43,363 bases of DNA from Candidatus Villigracilis propinquus (GTDB lineage: Bacteria > Chloroflexota > Anaerolineae > Anaerolineales > Villigracilaceae), in NCBI GenBank assembly GCA_016714565.1, contig JADKDM010000018.1:1-43363 (forward strand), read 5' to 3'. A model generated the notes under the pieces. That model ran no database searches, was not told where the DNA came from, and saw nothing but the letters and a program-made list of their open reading frames with translations. This document shows, piece by piece, positions 1 through 10,305 of this stretch. How positions within the stretch are numbered: position 1 is the stretch's first letter; each line of letters begins with the position of its first letter. The position numbers were made by a program, and so were the translations under genes.

Positions 1-182
1 GTTCGGCACGCGAGACCTTGACCGCGCCCTTGGCGATGAGCCGCTTTAAATGCCAATTGACCGTTCCAACTGCCACACCCAACTGCGTGGCAAGCGTGGA
101 CTGGTTTACATCAGGGTCGCTCTCGATCTGTTCGAGCAGGGAAAGTTCGCGGAGTTCTTCGTTTGTTGATTCAACATTCATG
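1..182 (-). CDS. EPS-associated MarR-type winged-helix regulator, N-terminal part (runs off left edge)
   Basis: About 60 residues are visible, starting MNVESTNEELREL at the ATG at 180-182 and running off the left edge of the window. They contain a helix-turn-helix: NQSTLATQLGVAVGTVNWHL followed by KRLIAKGAVKV. The spacing matches the small MarR-like regulators found with exopolysaccharide loci (family TIGR04176). The segment is clearly paralogous to the regulator at 39614-40093, which shares the G-x-AVG-x-VNW-x-x-KRLI-x-x-G-x-VKVS pattern. A perfect palindrome lies 15 nt upstream of the start codon and overlaps a TATAAT hexamer (211-216, minus), so autoregulation is likely. The gene is divergent from the plus-strand genes at 267-2366. 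Its length and any C-terminal domain cannot be seen. Confidence 0.75.
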
Positions 183-196
183 GTTTATAATTCCAA

Positions 197-213
197 AATT
201 CAGTCACTGAATT
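197..213. promoter_or_regulatory. Palindromic operator candidate, ATTCA-N5-TGAAT class
   Basis: AATTCAGTCACTGAATT is a perfect inverted repeat with 8-bp arms around a central C. On the minus strand its first arm overlaps a TATAAT hexamer (211-216), which would be the -10 of the regulator starting at 182. The core ATTCA-N5-TGAAT recurs at 36950-36964 and 40103-40117, also just upstream of gene starts. It could also affect the divergent gene at 267. Protein binding is inferred. Confidence 0.65.
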
Positions 214-251
214 ATAACTCAGTTTTTAAGTAATACCGACCGACACTCAGG

Positions 252-266
252 TACAATCATCCCGCC
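252..266 (+). promoter_or_regulatory. Possible -10 box of the plus-strand gene at 267
   Basis: TACAAT at 252-257 is followed by 9 nt and the ATG at 267, which would give a transcript with almost no leader. No convincing -35 hexamer lies 16-18 nt upstream (the sequence there is AT-rich), and there is no Shine-Dalgarno sequence before the ATG. The arrangement resembles the two short-leader promoters at 16372-16474. Confidence 0.3.
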
Positions 267-1700
267 ATGAAAATAAACTCACCTTTTGATGAAGCAGGCG
301 TTGAATATCAACGCACCCGCATGACCCACTGGGATCAAGTTGCCCAAAAACGCGACCATTGGCGCGGATTGGGACGCTGGTACCATCGCCGATTAAAGAA
401 CATCTACAAATTTCTCGTCAACCCTCACCAGCGCATTCTTGAAATTGGCTTGCGGCACGGGAAGTTTGATCGCGCACCTCAAACCATCTCACGGCGTGGG
501 TGTGGATTTCTCCCCAGAAATGATCGTCCGCGCCAAACAACGCCACCCCGAGATCGAATATCACCAGCTCGACGCGCACGACCTCTCCAGCCTTGAAGGC
601 ACATTCGACGTAATCATTTTTTCAGACACCGTCAACGACCTGTGGGATGTGCAGCGCGCGCTGGAGCAGGTCAAAAAATTCTGCACGCCGCAGACCCGCC
701 TCATTCTTAATTTCTACAACCATCTTTGGCAACTGCCACTCAACATCGCGCAAAGCCTCAACCTCGCCGCGCCCATGCTCCACCAAAACTGGCTCACCCC
801 CGAAGATGTGGATAACATGCTGCGCCTCGCGGGTTTTGAAAGCATTCGCTCCTCGTGCGAGGTCTTGTGGCCCCTGCCCCTCGGCGCTTTTGCTGATCGG
901 TTTCTCGTCAAACTCTGGCCCTTTCGCAGTTTCGGCTTATCCAATTTTGTGATCGCCCGCCCCGCCCCGCAGCCCGTCAAAGAACCCAGCGTCTCCGTTG
1001 TGGTCGCTGCGCGCAATGAAGCAGGGAATATCAAATCCATTTTTGAACGCCTGCCTAAAATGGGATCACGAACGAGCTGGTCTTCGTGGAAGGACATTCC
1101 CGCGACAACACCTACGAAGCCATCGAAAAGGAAATGGCGCTTATCCTTCAATCCCGAGCCTGCTCTTTCGTCAACCGGGCATTGGCAAAGCTGACGCCAT
1201 CCGCCTCGGCTTCGAGAAAGCCACCGGCGATATTCTCATGATCCTCGATGCAGACCTCACCGTCCCACCCGGAAGATCTGCCGCGCTTCTATGAAGCCAT
1301 CAGCACCGGCAAAGGCGAATTCATCAACGGCGTGCGTCTCGTCTACCCGATGGAAAAAGAAGCCATGCGCACCCTGAACTTCATCGGCAATAAATTCTTC
1401 AGCATGGCATTCTCGTGGATGCTCGGCCAGCCCATCAAAGACACGCTCTGCGGCACAAAAGTGATGTGGAAAAAAGAATATGAGGAGATCGCCGCCAACC
1501 GCTCCTACTTTGGCGACTTCGATCCCTTCGGCGATTTTGACCTGATCTTCGGCGCGGCAAAACTCAACCGCAAGATCATCGACCTCCCCATCCGCTACCG
1601 CGAGCGCACCTATGGCACCACCAACATCTCCCGCTGGAAACACGGCCTGCTCCTGTTACGAATGGTTGCGTTTGCCGCGAGAAGAATCAAATTTGTGTAA
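267..1700 (+). CDS. Methyltransferase-glycosyltransferase (GT2) fusion, broken by frameshifts
   Basis: The reading frame changes near 450, 1065, 1160 and 1265, but the pieces join into one protein of about 477 residues. The first half is a class I SAM methyltransferase: RILEIG, then after removing one extra T at GGCTTGCGG, CGTGSLIAHL (motif I), followed by VGVDFSPEMI and DVIIFSDTVNDL. The second half begins in the same frame with PSVSVVVAARNEAGNIKSI and continues to ILMILDADLTV, a DXD-type GT2 domain like dolichol-phosphate-mannose synthases, ending with RYRERTYGTTNISRW. The methyltransferase-to-GT junction (about 960-1000) contains no frame change, so the fusion looks real. The indels add no other decay and are probably sequence errors. 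Probable role: methylation and sugar transfer onto a lipid or glycan acceptor. The specific substrate is unknown. Confidence 0.75.
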
Positions 1701-1721
1701 ACACTATTTCAAGGAATCCTC

Positions 1722-2366
1722 ATGCCCCAAAAACTAAAACTGCTCCCCGCCGAAAAATACAAAGGTGTCAACCAGTATGACCCCATCAAATACTATTACT
1801 GGCCCATCTTCGGGCGCATGTACCGTCAACGTGTGGAACTGGCGCTGAATGAATGTACCGGCGGTGAACGCATCCTTGAAGTTGGTTTTGGTACCGGGCT
1901 GGCCTTTCCCAACCTGCATGACAACTATAAGGAAATTCACGGCATTGACCTGACCGCCGATATTGATGCCGTCAAGTCCGTATTTGAGCCAATGGGCATC
2001 CCGATGTACCTGAAAAAAGGCGATGTGCTGGACATGCCATACTACGAGGATAATTTCTTTGATACCGTTTTGATGGTCAGCATATTGGAACACTTAAAGC
2101 CGCTTGAACTGGAACAGGCCTTCGCAGAAGTGAAGCGCGTCCTCAAGCCTGGCGGGCAAATGGTGTACGGAACCCCCGTCGAAAAGCCGTTCATGGTCTT
2201 CATGTTCAAAATGCTGGGGCACGACATCCGCGACGAACACTTCTCCACCGAAAAAGAGATCGCCGCCGCCGCGCACAAGGTCTTTTCAAGCGGCAAAGTG
2301 ATTGGAATGAAAAGCACGCCGCCCATCGCAGGCACAGTTTACACCGTTGGGAATTTCATCAAGTAA
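1722..2366 (+). CDS. Class I SAM-dependent methyltransferase
   Basis: An intact 214-residue protein. Motif I is ILEVGFGTG at about residues 51-59, the acidic strand is GIDLT at about 74-78, and later motifs include DNFFDTVLMVSILEHL and KPGGQMVYGTP. This is the usual Methyltransf_11-type layout and length. It starts 21 nt after the fusion gene ends, behind an AAGGAAT sequence that can serve as ribosome binding site, so the two plus-strand genes are probably cotranscribed. A terminator follows directly. The acceptor is unknown; small-molecule, lipid and glycan substrates are all possible. Confidence 0.85.
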   Translation: MPQKLKLLPAEKYKGVNQYDPIKYYYWPIFGRMYRQRVELALNECTGGERILEVGFGTGLAFPNLHDNYKEIHGIDLTADIDAVKSVFEPMGIPMYLKKGDVLDMPYYEDNFFDTVLMVSILEHLKPLELEQAFAEVKRVLKPGGQMVYGTPVEKPFMVFMFKMLGHDIRDEHFSTEKEIAAAAHKVFSSGKVIGMKSTPPIAGTVYTVGNFIK

Positions 2367-2396
2367 TAAAAACGGACCCCGTGGTGGCCGTTTTTT
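2367..2396. terminator. Bidirectional Rho-independent terminator between convergent genes
   Basis: AAAAACGG and CCGTTTTT form a GC-capped stem around a short loop (ACCCCGTGGTGG), with a T-run after it on the plus strand and an equivalent run on the minus strand. It lies exactly between the plus-strand methyltransferase (stop 2366) and the reconstructed stop of the minus-strand membrane protein (2396), so it can end transcription from both sides. Confidence 0.8.
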
Positions 2397-4040
2397 CAAC
2401 GCACTCTCTCGTATACTTGAATTCTGGGGTTGACCGCTGACATGGAAACCTGAGGCAAATAGGGCGGCAAACTGTAGGCGAATTCCTTTAGCAGGCGGTA
2501 GGTGGCGATCTCCCCTGCAAGCACTTTTTGAAGAAATCACATTCCACGGGATTGGTTTCACAGATCGAATCGTTGTAAAACCTTGAATAAGTGAGGGTGT
2601 CTATTACAAAGTAATCGGTATCACGGACCAACAGCCCCTGCTCGCCGAGGTTGTATTCATACCGTCCGCCAGTGGGCACAACATCCGTTGGATACTTTAC
2701 AAAATAGATCGGGTAGTTATGTGCCCGCTCAAATTGCCTTTTATTAATGAGAGGTGGATATAAAGTATATTCCATACTCTTCTGATAACCGCGTATGGTC
2801 GCAATATATTCACCAGCAGGGATGCGTGCATCATTTTCGAACAGCAAGGCAATACTCACCAAACGAAGGAGGGAATAGCTGACCCCAACGACAAGCAGGA
2901 CAACCATCACAGGCTGCACAAAATTCAAATTGCATGCGCTTTGCAATAGAGGCAATTTCATCCACTAGAAACGCGCCAAGGATCGCCAAAAACGGCACGA
3001 AGGGAATGAAGTACCGCCCAATATAGTTGATGGAGATCATAAAAGGCAGGTCGAAGATCAACACCGCTGCCATGAGAACGCCCACTCCCTGCGCAAACTT
3101 ATTCTCAAAAGAAGTCTTCCCCATTTTCCACAAGATCAGCCGCATTGCAAACCAAAGGAATGCAAGGATGAAGACGTAGTACGCAAAGGTCCCCACCGCC
3201 TCTTTGAACACAGCCCATTGACCATACAACCCGAGCGACGAGCCGGAATTGAATCCATATTGGGGATAATTTTGCAGGGCAGGGATCACATGCGAAAAAT
3301 AATAGATCGGAGAAAACAGAGCCTTTGGAGTGCCCAGGCCATACCCCAAAAAGGGAGATGACCCCGCCGAGGAAAAGAATTCCGATCATGGAAAGCCAGC
3401 GGCTGCGGATTTCCGTCCAATGTGCAGCGACATACACAGCCACCGGCAATAGGATAAGACTTCCGCCAGTGAATTTACTGGAAGCCGCCAGCCCCACGCA
3501 AAAGAATGAGACGTACAACCATTTCAAGGAATGGGTATATTGATATTTAATGATAAAGAACACGCAAAGGATTGAGAATAATTGCAGGTACAGATCGTTG
3601 TGTGCAAAACGTCCATTTGCGGCAGCCACACCACTGGCAACATACAACAACCCCGCCAGAGTGGATATGCGTTTGTTCGCGCCGATCATACGCGCCGTGG
3701 AATAGATCAACGCACCGGACAAGGCCCCCAGAAAACAGGAAAACGAACGCGCTGCAACAATGAATGCAAAGCTTGAACGTCCAGTTCCATAGACAAGCCA
3801 GCCAATGGCATACATAACGTACTTCGGCAACGAAGGATAGTTGAAGTCCGGTTCGGAGACATCGAAAACCATTTCTCCGCGTAAAGCGCTATCCACCCGC
3901 CAGATCAATTCATCAGGGTTCCACAAAGCCGGCGCGCCCCAACTTACCCCGGGAAGGGAAACTGCAAGAAAAAGCAGGAAGATGAATAAGGGCAGCAGCC
4001 ATTCATTCTTCTGGATGACATCGGTTATTTTTTGTTTCAA
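2396..4040 (-). CDS. Polytopic membrane glycosyltransferase, PMT/ArnT-like (GT39/GT83), frameshifted
   Basis: Reassembled from pieces joined near 3330, 2900 and 2530. After an extra A is removed near 2530, the C-terminus continues to a TGA at 2396-2398, adjacent to the terminator. I chose the TTG start at 4038-4040 because GGCGGAG lies 8 nt upstream and the preceding residues belong to the upstream gene. The product has about 545 residues and roughly ten hydrophobic segments. Family features are the acidic pair in the first outer loop (WNPDELIWR), NGRFAHNDLYLQLFS, and SSKFTGG, as in dolichyl-phosphate-mannose-type transferases. The enzyme would transfer a sugar from a polyprenyl-phosphate donor on the outer membrane face. 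Substrate is unknown. Confidence 0.7.
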
Positions 4041-4063
4041 GGGAATTTCTCCGCCGATGGCTT

Positions 4064-6152
4064 TCAAGGTAACTGGCAATCTTCCGGGTTTTCCCTGGGA
4101 GATGAACAATTGCACGCCAACCTCTTTTAGCGTACTGGTCTCCTGATAGTAACAGAGGAGCGGTTCCGCAACCCAGGTGACCCAGGCATTGTTCTCCTCG
4201 CCAAACTCGAAAGAACTATCCTTGATGGGAGTAAATAACTTTTCACTCACGATCAGGGAGAACCGGCCTGCGGCCAGGTCTTTATAAAAGGCTGGAAATA
4301 TTCAGCATTTCCGCTCAACGCTTCGTTCATCAAAACCTTCTTTTCATATTCGGGGACAAGCGGAACACCAGTAATGTAGCCAAAGGTTAACAACTGGCGT
4401 TGATCTAAAAAGAGGACTTCGCCTTCTTCATTGGCAACGGCTACCTCATCCGTGATTTTTTCCAGAGCCCTGTTTACTTTTTCATCAGAAGGCAAGAGGT
4501 CGAGGGATTTTTCATCTGGCGCATCGGTCAACACCACAAGGGAGGAGGCTTGCTCCGCAAATTGAAAGGAGCGCATCTGCCGCCACGGCCCAAGCGCAGG
4601 GATGATGATGGAGGCGATGAGAACGACTTTCATCCACACTGGAAGCTGGCCGGAACTCAAAACGACATCTCTTCCGCCGTTGTACCAGGCAGCCACAGCA
4701 GCAAAAGCAAGACCAATCAAGAACATATCCATATTATGCAGGTCGCCGCCGCCGCCGATCTTGGTGCTTGCGATCAACCCCACAGTGAGGAATGCGAGCG
4801 AAGAGCCAATCATGGCAAGCTTCTGCCAGATATTCAGAATCCATTTTTTCGTGATGGCGAGCCAAAACAAAACGATCAACAAAGGCACAACTGCGATCAG
4901 CAAGCCGACGAGGATGCCATTTCCATAGGTTGAATTGGGAAGCAGGCGATACCAAAGCAATGGCTGGTCTGACACTGCACCGGCGACAAATTCGGATGTT
5001 ACGCCGCTGTTCGCGATCTGGTTTCCAATGTCTGCGGCATCTGCGGCGGGACGGTTGAGGAGCGGCAAAAATTTGGGAAGCAGGTAGCCGCCGAAGATGC
5101 CGGAAATGCCCAAAGCGATTGCCCGTGCCCATTGAGATGCAACCAGCTTCCCGTTAAGAAGAGAGGCGCTAGCCAGTTCCAGCACACCGATCCAAATGCC
5201 GGGGGCAAACAACCATGTGAAGCGACTCGATTGGGCATAATATCCAGCATAAATAATGACAGGAATTGCGATCCACAGGTTTCTGCGCCACATCAAAATA
5301 GTGAGCGCGGCAGCCAATACCAGCGGCGCATGGATGGGGCCTTGTTTCAGGAAAGGAATATCCAAAGAATGACGAAAAACCAATCGCGGTGACACCTTCC
5401 ATCTTTCGGAAAGCCGCGACCCCGACCAGAAGTATAGGGAAGGATCATGGTCAGCCCGACCCACAACCTCGCCATTTCAATCGTCAGGCCGGAATAAGGG
5501 AAGGGCAGGCCGCCCATCAGCAAGCGACCCCTGTCTAACAAAACAAAATGGTATCGTCTTCGCGAATATTAAAGTAGATGGATTTTCCAAAGAGCGTGGA
5601 ATAATCCCACAGGCGGTTGCCTTCAGACCAGCCAAGCGAGAACGGATAATCTGTAACGCCCTGCAATGCAACGGCAATTGAAAAAGAAGCAGCGGTAAGC
5701 GCGAGTGCGCCAAGGGTTTGCTGCCACCCTGCCAGAGTCTCGCCGCTGCTTGTCAAAAATGCCGTTGCAAATACAACGATAGTCCAGATTAACAGACGAA
5801 TGAAGAAACCCTGAAAGACAATTCCCCATTGTGTATATTGCAGGAACCAAACCGGAAAAACCAGCACGAGCAATGCAGACCCAGCGAAAAAGCTCATTCG
5901 GTTTCGATACGCGATCAACTTTGAAAAAGTGGACGAGAGATACCCCAACTGCCAAAAGACTAGCGCAACAAATAATGCAAGGCAGAATAAAACAAAAACG
6001 GAAAACAGGATCAACCATGTAAGAGAAAATGAACCAACTGCGGAACCCGTCCCGGAAGCGACGTTAAAAAATTCCACACATGCCCCAGCCAACAAAATAG
6101 CCACGCTCAAAAATATCAATATGCTTTGAGCCCATGCAACACCACGATTCAT
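4064..6152 (-). CDS. Polytopic GT-C-like membrane protein, copy A (frameshifted)
   Basis: About 690 residues with many transmembrane segments and a soluble C-terminal domain. The start at 6152 has AAAGGA eight bases upstream. Frame changes occur near 5540, 5400, 4265 and 4095; removing one C from AAACCCGG near 4095 gives the ending GKPEDCQLP and a TGA at 4064-4066. The conserved stretch TKIGGGGDLHNMD lies in an inter-helix loop, followed later by LFLDQRQLLTFGYITGVPLVPEYE. The same layout is found in the protein at 41331-43294, so these are paralogs. The family is not named here; architecture and context suggest a lipid-linked-sugar transferase or a glycan polymerase. It is translated after the GT4 at 6163-7314. 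Confidence 0.65.
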
Positions 6153-6162
6153 TATTATTCCT

Positions 6163-7314
6163 TTATCGGTTTCCGGTTTCGTTCAAGCAGCTTAACATCA
6201 GTTCCAAATATTGCCCGCACATACGGTCCACGGTGTAATGTTCAGAAACATGCATCCGCGCCGCTATGCCCATTCTTTGCGGGCTTCAGGGTCGCGCAGT
6301 AATTGTAATATAGCCCGAGCCAGCGCTTCAGGGTTTTCAACCGGCACGAACAAGCCGTGTTCGCCCTCCACGAGAACCTCATCCACGCCTTCGACCTTCG
6401 TGGCAATGGAAGGCAGTCCTGCGCTCATCGCTTCTAAAAGCGCAATGGGCAGCCCCTCCCAACGCGAAGAAAGAATGAAAACATCCGCAGCTGCAAGGTG
6501 ACGGGCAACATCATCTGTTTGCCCCTGCAATTTTACTGAACTTGATAGACCCAGTCGTTCGATCTGCGACTGCAAATCCGCGCAGAACACCATCGCCAAA
6601 GATCTCCAACTTTGGCGTTGGAAATTCCTTCAACACATCAGGCATACTTGCGATGATGACTTCATGCGCCTTTTGCATAAACGAGACGACCGACCGATAT
6701 TTAAGACGGAGTCATCCACACCCATCCCCGCCTCTTTTCGGACCTCGGGCCTGCTTCTGTTTTCTATGGGCAGGGAACAATCCCATTCAGGATGACGACG
6801 ATCCGCTCTGCATGAATACCTTCGCGCAATGAATTTCATGGGTCTTTTTGTGAGACTGCCACAATTTTTGGGCGATGTTGTGGTTCACCATCCATGAATG
6901 GATCGCTCGCGCCAGCGTGAAACACCTTCGATCACGCCGTGATGTGTCGCGATCCGCACCGGGACTCGCGCAAGCCATGCGATGGGAAGAGCCACCATGC
7001 TGCTATCGTGCGTAAAAGTTTCAATGACATCCACCTTTTCGCGGCGCAGGAATTTCCACAGGAGAATAATCCTCTTACGAAGAGAGGAGATTGCCCACCT
7101 TGCCTTTGTCATGTCCGCGAAAGGCTTGCAGGTTGATGATCTTGACGGGTGTAGCAGCCTGCCATTTTTCATACAGGCCTTCCTTGTCATACAAAAAGAT
7201 GACGGACACTTTATGTCCGTGCTCGTGGAACCAGCGCGCCTGATCGAGCAGCACCCTTTGCGCGCCGCCGGTTGCCATTTGTGTGCCAAGAAGAAGAATG
7301 GAAAGAGGTCTCAT
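6163..7314 (-). CDS. GT4 glycosyltransferase, frameshifted
   Basis: The N-terminus reads MRPLSILLLGTQMATGGAQR, with the donor-loop glycines typical of GT4. The C-terminal half has DVFILSSRWEGLPIALLEAM followed by SAGLPSIATKVEGVDEVL, the E-x7-E nucleotide-sugar signature. The frame changes several times between about 7085 and 6600 and again near 6265. The reconstructed end MCGQYLELMLSCLNETGNR stops at 6163-6165, 10 nt before the next gene. The start codon overlaps the stop of the upstream gene by one base (TAATG), which implies coupled translation. It is a cytoplasmic transferase for the glycan; its sugar is unknown. The middle is poorly readable. Confidence 0.75.
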
Positions 7315-8404
7315 TATTTGACAGAGCCATCCAGAATCTTTTGGAAGAACGCGAGGCGGGATTGTTCTTTTTTCTGCTGGTCAAAATACGGATAAACCTT
7401 TTCAACGTCCACACGTTTGCCCATCATGGCATAGGCGAATGCGCGGATCTTTTCGCGATTTTCTGTCACGTTGTTCTCGCTGTTGGGAATCCGTAGGATG
7501 GTATCCAGCGCAACTTCGCTGAGGTCTGTATCGTGATAAGCGATGATGACCGGCACTCCGTAGGAAAGGGCTTCCCTCACTTTCAGGGTACATGCCTCGT
7601 CCATGTTCTTGCGATGCAGAGCTAATGTTCCGCAGGCGACATCGGTTGTAGGGTAGATCGCTCGCAGCTGCGCGCGATCCATAAAGCCGAGCAAATGCGC
7701 GTTCGCAGGGATGGGCATGTTCACATCTGCGGTGGAATAGCCGACGATATTTACGGTGACATCAGGGCATGTTTCGGCAAAGCGGATCAACTTATCCACA
7801 CCGTGCCAATCCATGCCGGGGGAGGCGACCATGGTGATGACAGGGTTGGTGTTTTTTGCGGGAGGGAGAAGTTCGGCGCTGGTTAAGTCTATACCGTTTG
7901 AGATGACTACATGAGGCTTGTTGTATTTCGCGGGGAAGGCGCGAATCAATTCACGGGTGGGGGAATGAATCCGGAGACAGAAGCAAATGTCAGATTGCGG
8001 GTGAGGCGGTTCATCCAGTAGAAAAATTTTCCACGTGAGGCATATTCCACTTTGTCGTTGGAATTTGTCTCCAGCACGACGGGCGCGATCCTAAAGATGT
8101 GGTGTAGGGGAAAGGAATACAGTCCGTAGCGCAGGTAGATGATATCGGGCTTGTATTGCGCTATCGCCGCGAGCATTTGATTCAACATGGAACTGCGGTT
8201 GATCTCGCGCTTGAGCAAATTGACGCGCGCATCAAAAATAAATTGGCGTTCTCCGGGAAATGGGATTTCCGCCGGAGTGAGGCTGAAGATGGAGACTTCG
8301 TGCCCGTGCTCGCGCCAAATCCCCGTCTGGCTTTTTATTTTTTTCCCCACGCCGCCCTGCATGATCTCCGGCGCAACGTGGATGGTGACGTAGGCGATGC
8401 GCAT
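7314..8404 (-). CDS. GT4 glycosyltransferase, one frameshift
   Basis: The N-terminal Rossmann domain (MRIAYVTIHVAPEIMQGGVG) and the C-terminal domain (VITMVASPGMDWHGVDKL, then TLKVREALSYGVPVIIAYHD) are in different frames joined near 7950. Together they give about 362 residues, normal for GT4. The acidic residue in KVREAL corresponds to the second glutamate of the E-x7-E motif. The stop overlaps the start of the next gene (TAATG). It is embedded between another GT4 and the amidotransferase gene, so it most likely adds one sugar to the repeat unit. Substrate cannot be read from the sequence. Confidence 0.8.
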
Positions 8405-8411
8405 TACACTC

Positions 8412-9541
8412 TCACTTGAACAGACCCACGATGCGTTTCACAAAAGGCACCAGTTTCAAAGTGAGCGGGTGCTTCATGAAATGTCCGTAGGAGGGATAAT
8501 CCCAATAGCTCTTTTTTGGCGCCGACATGATGGCGGTGAATTCGGCATCTGTGAGGCCGAGTTTTTTGACCACATATTCGCGGTCTTCCTCCTGCATGGA
8601 CGGGGCGTATGTGGGAACCTTCAACTCTTCGAGGGCCTGCTCGCGGGTCACTTCGCCGGAACAGACAAGGCTGGAAAGATGCGAGCGGCGTTTATCAAAG
8701 CCGAATTTTTCGGGCAGGATGTATCCCTGATAAAAGCGGGTATAGATGGATTCGTAATGCTTGCCGCCGTAATACCGCCAGCCAAGTTCCTCCTGTAAAA
8801 CGCGCAGGGCTTCCTTTTTTGTTGTAGCCGAGGTAGTTCAAAATTTCGACGCGCTTCTGCGTGACCATGCGAAGGTAGTAGGTAAAAAAGCCAATGTGTG
8901 GAAACGTATGGAAGGGCTGCTTACCAAATTTCTTTTGGATCTCGCGAATGTATTTCCAGTCCAAATGTCCCTGTGACCAGGCGCGCGGCAAATGCGTCTC
9001 CGTGCGGACGTTGCTGCCGATGATGACATATTTGACGCCGATCTTTTGGGCGAGATTGCCCAGCAGAGCATTGATGGCATGGTCGGTGGGAATTTCTGAA
9101 TCAGGTGTGGATGCTTTGAGGAATGAGATCTGTATATCCTTGAACTCCTCCCAATCGAGTACTTCGGTGTACAGGTCAATATCGAGGCGTTTGAGAGTCT
9201 CTTCAATATTCTTGACAGCCAGTTCAGAATCCCAGCCGTTATCGAGATGAACGGCAAGCGGACGCAGTCCAAGTTTTTTCACACGGTAAGCAACATAGGT
9301 ACTATCCACACCGCCGCTAACGCCAATGACGCAATCGTATTTCTTTCCCTGTCCATCCTTGCGAATCTTTTGAGCGGTCTGCTCCAAATGGCGGAGACCT
9401 TCCTCTCCATCCACTACATATTCACGAACCATGCGGTCATAGGTATGGCAGTGATTGCAAACGCCGTTCTCGTCAAAAAACGATGTCGGGATCTGTTGTA
9501 TCCATGACACAACGGGTACACATTCTATACTCGGAACTCAT
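8412..9541 (-). CDS. wbpG: N-acetyl sugar amidotransferase (WbpG/PseA family), two homopolymer frameshifts
   Basis: The reconstructed protein has about 375 residues. Its N-terminus MSSEYRMCTRCVMDTTDPDI and GVCNHC supplies two CxxC pairs. A PP-loop ATP-binding motif follows (VIGVSGGVDSTYVA). A T-run at about 9483 and an A-run at about 8822 each appear to carry one extra base, since removing one restores the frame (IVFDENG and NKKEALRV). The family uses ammonia from a HisH-like glutaminase, channelled through a HisF-like subunit, to turn an N-acetyl group into an acetamidino group on a nucleotide sugar or nonulosonate. The start codon overlaps the stop of the HisF-like gene (ATGA). Downstream comes a GT4, 7 nt away. 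Which sugar is modified is not visible. Confidence 0.9.
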
Positions 9542-10305
9542 ACGGTCTCCAATAACTTCTTCAATTCCTGGTATGCCGGGTAACTGATCAACACGCCGCG
9601 CAACGGACCTTGAAACACGAAGATGCTTCCAGCCGCAGCAGCGGAGGCATGTCCCTGCTTGATGACTTCGGCCACATCGTTCAAGTTCCCTGCGCCGCCG
9701 CAAGCTACCACAGGCACACTGACGGCATCCGCAACTTTTTTGACCAGTTCAATATCATAGCCCTGCATCATACCATCGCGGTCTATTGAGTTGACAAAAA
9801 TCTCACCCGCGCCCATCTTTTCCATTTCAACGGCATGTTTTACCGGGTCGAGGCCGGTCTTCTTTTGCCCGCAGTGGGTAAAGACTTCATATTTGCCGAA
9901 TAAATTCTTTTTCACATCCATCGAAACCACAACCGCCTGGCTGCCTGCGTGGTCTGCGATCTCGCGCACCAGCGAAGGGGTTTCGACCGCGGATGTGTTC
10001 AGGATCAATTTTTCAATGCCGATACCAAGCAGGGTGTGGACATCGTCCATGCTGCGGATGCCACCGCCATAGGCCAGCGGAATGAATGCCTCACTGGCAA
10101 TATTTTTCAACATCTCGAAATGCGGGCCGCGTTTCTCGGGCGTGGCAGTAATGTCCAGAAGGACAATCTCGTCCACTTCCTTGTCGTTGAAGATACGCAC
10201 AACATTGATCGGGTCGCCAAGATATTTGGGGTCTTTGAATTTGACTGTCTTGACCAGCCCTTGTCCCTTTAATAGCAACGCGGGAATCACCCGAGCTTGT
10301 ATCAT
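9538..10305 (-). CDS. hisF2: HisF-like ammonia-channelling subunit of the sugar amidotransferase (HisF2)
   Basis: An intact 255-residue TIM barrel with HisF hallmarks: YGGGIRSMDDVHTLLGIGIE, the NSIDRDGMMQGYD loop and VVACGGAGNLNDV. The catalytic Asp11 of histidine-pathway HisF is replaced: the strand reads IPALLLKGQG, with Leu at position 11. The aspartate equivalent to Asp130 (SMDVKK) is kept. Loss of Asp11 and the position between the HisH-like and WbpG-like genes indicate a paralog that feeds ammonia to the amidotransferase rather than making imidazole glycerol phosphate. It overlaps both neighbours by 4 nt. No other histidine genes are present. Confidence 0.9.
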   Translation of the reverse strand: MIQARVIPALLLKGQGLVKTVKFKDPKYLGDPINVVRIFNDKEVDEIVLLDITATPEKRGPHFEMLKNIASEAFIPLAYGGGIRSMDDVHTLLGIGIEKLILNTSAVETPSLVREIADHAGSQAVVVSMDVKKNLFGKYEVFTHCGQKKTGLDPVKHAVEMEKMGAGEIFVNSIDRDGMMQGYDIELVKKVADAVSVPVVACGGAGNLNDVAEVIKQGHASAAAAGSIFVFQGPLRGVLISYPAYQELKKLLETV

